Part shown: positions 61,464 through 64,000 of the stretch, one piece after another
How the letters are laid out: each line of letters opens with the position of its first letter
Position numbering within the stretch: position 1 is the stretch's first letter
DNA from: Sphingobacterium sp. PCS056
GTDB lineage: Bacteria > Bacteroidota > Bacteroidia > Sphingobacteriales > Sphingobacteriaceae
Length of the DNA stretch: 64,000 nucleotides
Direction: 5' to 3'
NCBI RefSeq assembly: GCF_023273895.1
Contig: NZ_CP096883.1
Span: 2,108,001-2,172,000 of the forward strand
Made by a program: the position numbers and the translations under genes
Notes under the pieces: model-generated
What the model saw: only the letters and a program-made list of their open reading frames with translations
Database searches by the model: none
What the model was told of the DNA's origin: nothing

Positions 61464-63965
61464 ATGATACTTGAAATGAATATGCCAGAGCCTCAAAATT
61501 TATTTTTCACAGACCGGACGACTGTTTTTGTCGATGTTATTTTGCCTTTAGCACTGGCCAATACCTATACCTATCGTATTCCGGTGGAATGGAACGATAA
61601 GATTCAGGTCGGTGTTCGTGTCATGGTGCAATTTGGAAAGAATAAGATTTATTCTGCTATTGTAAAACAAATCAGCAAGGAAGCGCCTAAGCATTATGAA
61701 GCAAAGTATATTTTAGATATTATCGATGAAAAACCGATTGTTGATGCCGCACAATTGTTCTTGTGGGATTGGATAGCTGATTATTATATGTGTTCTTTGG
61801 GAGAGGTCATGCAAGCTGCATTGCCCTCTGCATTGAAGCTCGCAAGTGAAACTAAAATTGTATCGGCTATACCCGATAATTTTGATCGATCGACATTGAC
61901 AGACAAAGAATACCTGATCATTGAAGCGCTTGAAGTCGCAGGAGAACTAAAAGTAAACGATATTGTCAAACTATTGAGTCAAAAATCGGTATTCCCGATC
62001 CTGAAAGTCATGTTTGATAAAGGTATTGTTTTGATTTCGGAAGAGATTACAGAACGATATAAACCCAAGACTAAAGTTTTCTTCTCTTTTGCCCCAGAAT
62101 TTCGAGATGAAGATGGGAAACGAAATCTATTGGATGGACTAAACCGAGCTCCCAAACAGCAAGATGCGGTTTTGGCATTTATGCAATTAGCAAAAATGGG
62201 TACAGATGTCACCCGTCAGATGATTATGGAAGCTTCAGGCTGTGGTTCAGGCGCGATTACTGCACTTATAGATAAGGGGGTGTTTCAAGTTAAAGAAAAG
62301 GTGGTCAGTCGCTTTCAGGGAGAGGATATTGAGTTGGATGCTAATTTTGAATTTAATGCGGATCAACAACGTGCTTATAACCAAATTCAAGAGTGCTTTG
62401 AAACTAAAGACGTTACTTTATTGCATGGGGTGACTGCATCTGGAAAAACCCAGCTATATATTCGATTAATTGAGCAAGCACTAGCTGCTGGAAAGTCTGC
62501 ACTATATCTCTTACCTGAAATTGCTTTAACAGCTCAAATAACCGCGCGCTTAAAATTGCATTTTGGAGATAAACTGGGAGTCTATCATTCCAAATTTAAT
62601 GATAATGAACGTGCAGAGGTGTGGCATAAAGTAATGAAAAATGAGTTTCAGATTATTGTAGGCGCACGTTCCTCGGTCTTTTTACCGTTTCAAGATTTGG
62701 GAATTATCTTAGTCGATGAGGAACACGAAAGTTCATACAAACAATATGATCCAGCTCCAAGGTATCATGCGCGCGATACCGCTATCTACCTAGGTTATAT
62801 TCACCAAACGAAAGTTTTATTGGGTTCAGCAACGCCTTCCATCGAAAGCTTTTATAATGCAAAATCAAATAAATATGGTTTTGTACAGCTATTAGAAAGG
62901 TATGGTAGTGCCCAACTTCCTGATATCCATATTGTCGATATACCACAAGAAGGAAGAAAAGAAAATATGTTTTCATATTTCTCCGGTAATTTACTGAAAG
63001 CGATAGAAGGGGCTCTAGAAAGAAAAGAACAGGTTATATTGTTTCAAAACCGACGTGGTCATACCACTATTATCCAATGCAATACCTGTGGTTTTGTCGC
63101 TAAATGTGTAAACTGTGATGTTAGTATGACCTATCATAAGAGTTCAAATATGATGCATTGCCATTATTGTGGTCACGTGGAACCACCAATCAAAATATGT
63201 CCAGCATGTGGTATGCCTCATATAGAAAGTAAAGGTTTTGGAACGGAGCGGGTAGAGGAAGAGTTAGAATTGCTCATGCCCAATGCGCGCATTGGCCGTC
63301 TGGATTTGGACTCGACAAAGGGGAAAAATGGTTTTGATAAGATCATAGGTGCCTTTGATGAACATGAATTTGATATTCTGATCGGTACGCAAATGGTCGC
63401 CAAAGGATTGGATTTTGGTCGTGTGAGCTTAATTGGTATTATCAATGCCGATACGATGATTAATTTCCCTGACTTTCGTGCTTATGAACGAGCTTTCTCA
63501 CTCTTTTTGCAAGTCGCAGGTCGCGCTGGTAGAAGAGAAGCCGGTGGACAGGTCATCATTCAGACCTATACGCCAAAACATCGTGTTTTGGAGCAGGTAG
63601 TTGCACATGATTATCAAGGAATGTTTGATACTGAGATAAAAGAACGTAAAAACTTTGCTTATCCTCCTTTTTATCGGGTGATTCGTATTGATATTAAGCA
63701 TATGGATATCCAAAAATGTTATGATGGAGCTAAGAAATTTGGATCAGCGCTAAGACAGCAGCTAGGCGCTAGAGTTTTAGGTCCTGAAACGCCATTGGTA
63801 GGAAGAGTACGGAATTATTTTATCCAAACCATAACGCTTAAAATCGAAAGAAATAATATCAGTATTGTTAAAGTAAAAGACTTAATCAAGCATGTGAAAA
63901 ATGATTTTATTGCAGATAAATCAAATAGCGGGACGCGTATCGTGATCGATGTAGATCCTTATTAA
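61464..63965 (+). CDS. priA: Primosomal protein N' (replication restart helicase)
   Basis: 833 residues. The 3'-DNA-binding N-terminal domain (about 15-115; TVFVDVILPLALANTYTYRIP) precedes a winged helix and the helicase core with Walker A GVTASGKTQ and the DEEH box VDEEHESSYKQ. The zinc-binding region carries paired cysteines in CNTCGFVAKCVNCD and CHYCGHVEPPIKICPACG. Motif V/VI reads GTQMVAKGLDF and QVAGRAGRR. It reloads the replisome at stalled forks. ATG codons at 61476 and 61482 are alternative starts; a start there would leave more room after the terminator. Confidence 0.97.
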   Translation: MILEMNMPEPQNLFFTDRTTVFVDVILPLALANTYTYRIPVEWNDKIQVGVRVMVQFGKNKIYSAIVKQISKEAPKHYEAKYILDIIDEKPIVDAAQLFLWDWIADYYMCSLGEVMQAALPSALKLASETKIVSAIPDNFDRSTLTDKEYLIIEALEVAGELKVNDIVKLLSQKSVFPILKVMFDKGIVLISEEITERYKPKTKVFFSFAPEFRDEDGKRNLLDGLNRAPKQQDAVLAFMQLAKMGTDVTRQMIMEASGCGSGAITALIDKGVFQVKEKVVSRFQGEDIELDANFEFNADQQRAYNQIQECFETKDVTLLHGVTASGKTQLYIRLIEQALAAGKSALYLLPEIALTAQITARLKLHFGDKLGVYHSKFNDNERAEVWHKVMKNEFQIIVGARSSVFLPFQDLGIILVDEEHESSYKQYDPAPRYHARDTAIYLGYIHQTKVLLGSATPSIESFYNAKSNKYGFVQLLERYGSAQLPDIHIVDIPQEGRKENMFSYFSGNLLKAIEGALERKEQVILFQNRRGHTTIIQCNTCGFVAKCVNCDVSMTYHKSSNMMHCHYCGHVEPPIKICPACGMPHIESKGFGTERVEEELELLMPNARIGRLDLDSTKGKNGFDKIIGAFDEHEFDILIGTQMVAKGLDFGRVSLIGIINADTMINFPDFRAYERAFSLFLQVAGRAGRREAGGQVIIQTYTPKHRVLEQVVAHDYQGMFDTEIKERKNFAYPPFYRVIRIDIKHMDIQKCYDGAKKFGSALRQQLGARVLGPETPLVGRVRNYFIQTITLKIERNNISIVKVKDLIKHVKNDFIADKSNSGTRIVIDVDPY

Positions 63966-64000
63966 ATCATTGGCTTGTTAAATGAAATTAGCCAAAAATT

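Overview
The window is a chromosomal stretch of a Bacteroidota bacterium, most likely a member of the Sphingobacteriaceae (Sphingobacterium-like). The evidence is an AT-rich genome, few Shine-Dalgarno sequences, repeated matches to the Bacteroidota promoter (TTTG, 17-19 bases, TAnnTTTG), SusC-type plug motifs, a DUF2723 protein, HU-CCDC81/SPOR and ExbB/ExbD/TonB genes, and a CTC-type ribosomal protein bL25. The genus is inferred from gene content, not from a search.

Layout. 1-10,253: surface-glycan synthesis. A plus-strand run of glycosyltransferases (the first truncated by the window edge and frameshifted in a T9 tract) meets two minus-strand genes. A second minus-strand operon (DUF4254, GT9 heptosyltransferase-like, GT4) follows and looks like LPS-core assembly. 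10,434-18,081: nuoHIJKLMN, the membrane arm of complex I, read right to left from its own promoter, without nuoA-G. 18,251-19,537: citrate synthase. 19,846-23,208: a sulfur module of a TsdA-type dihaem thiosulfate dehydrogenase, a secreted DsrE-like protein and an orphan periplasmic binding protein, with a LysR gene upstream and a perfect palindrome between. 23,542-25,713: a BlaI repressor and M56 peptidase pair in which the peptidase carries two SusC-plug-like repeats. 25,797-34,769: housekeeping genes on the minus strand (GH20 hexosaminidase, pth, pstSCAB, rplY, prs, two tRNA-Gln). 35,060-44,026: plus strand, a DUF2723 GT-C protein, a Tat-exported GMC sugar dehydrogenase pair, an APC permease, pyrR-pyrB. 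44,262-53,651: a seven-gene plus-strand run (TPR protein, outer-membrane barrel, HU-SPOR membrane protein, ExbB, ExbD, TonB-like, FolC). 53,844-60,838: minus strand, asparaginase, TatD, FKBP lipoprotein, NrnA-type DHH phosphoesterase and a membrane-anchored propeller protein. 60,995-63,965: DUF423 protein and PriA.

The most distinctive elements are the TPR/barrel/HU-SPOR/ExbB/ExbD/TonB run, which reads as an energised envelope machine linking cytoplasm, peptidoglycan and outer membrane; the regulated thiosulfate-oxidation module; the BlaI/M56-plug sensor with an operator inside its promoter; and the homopolymer frameshift at the catalytic motif of a glycosyltransferase. No insertion sequences, CRISPR arrays, prophage genes or rRNA operons were seen. 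All calls come from reading the sequence; no database search was run.
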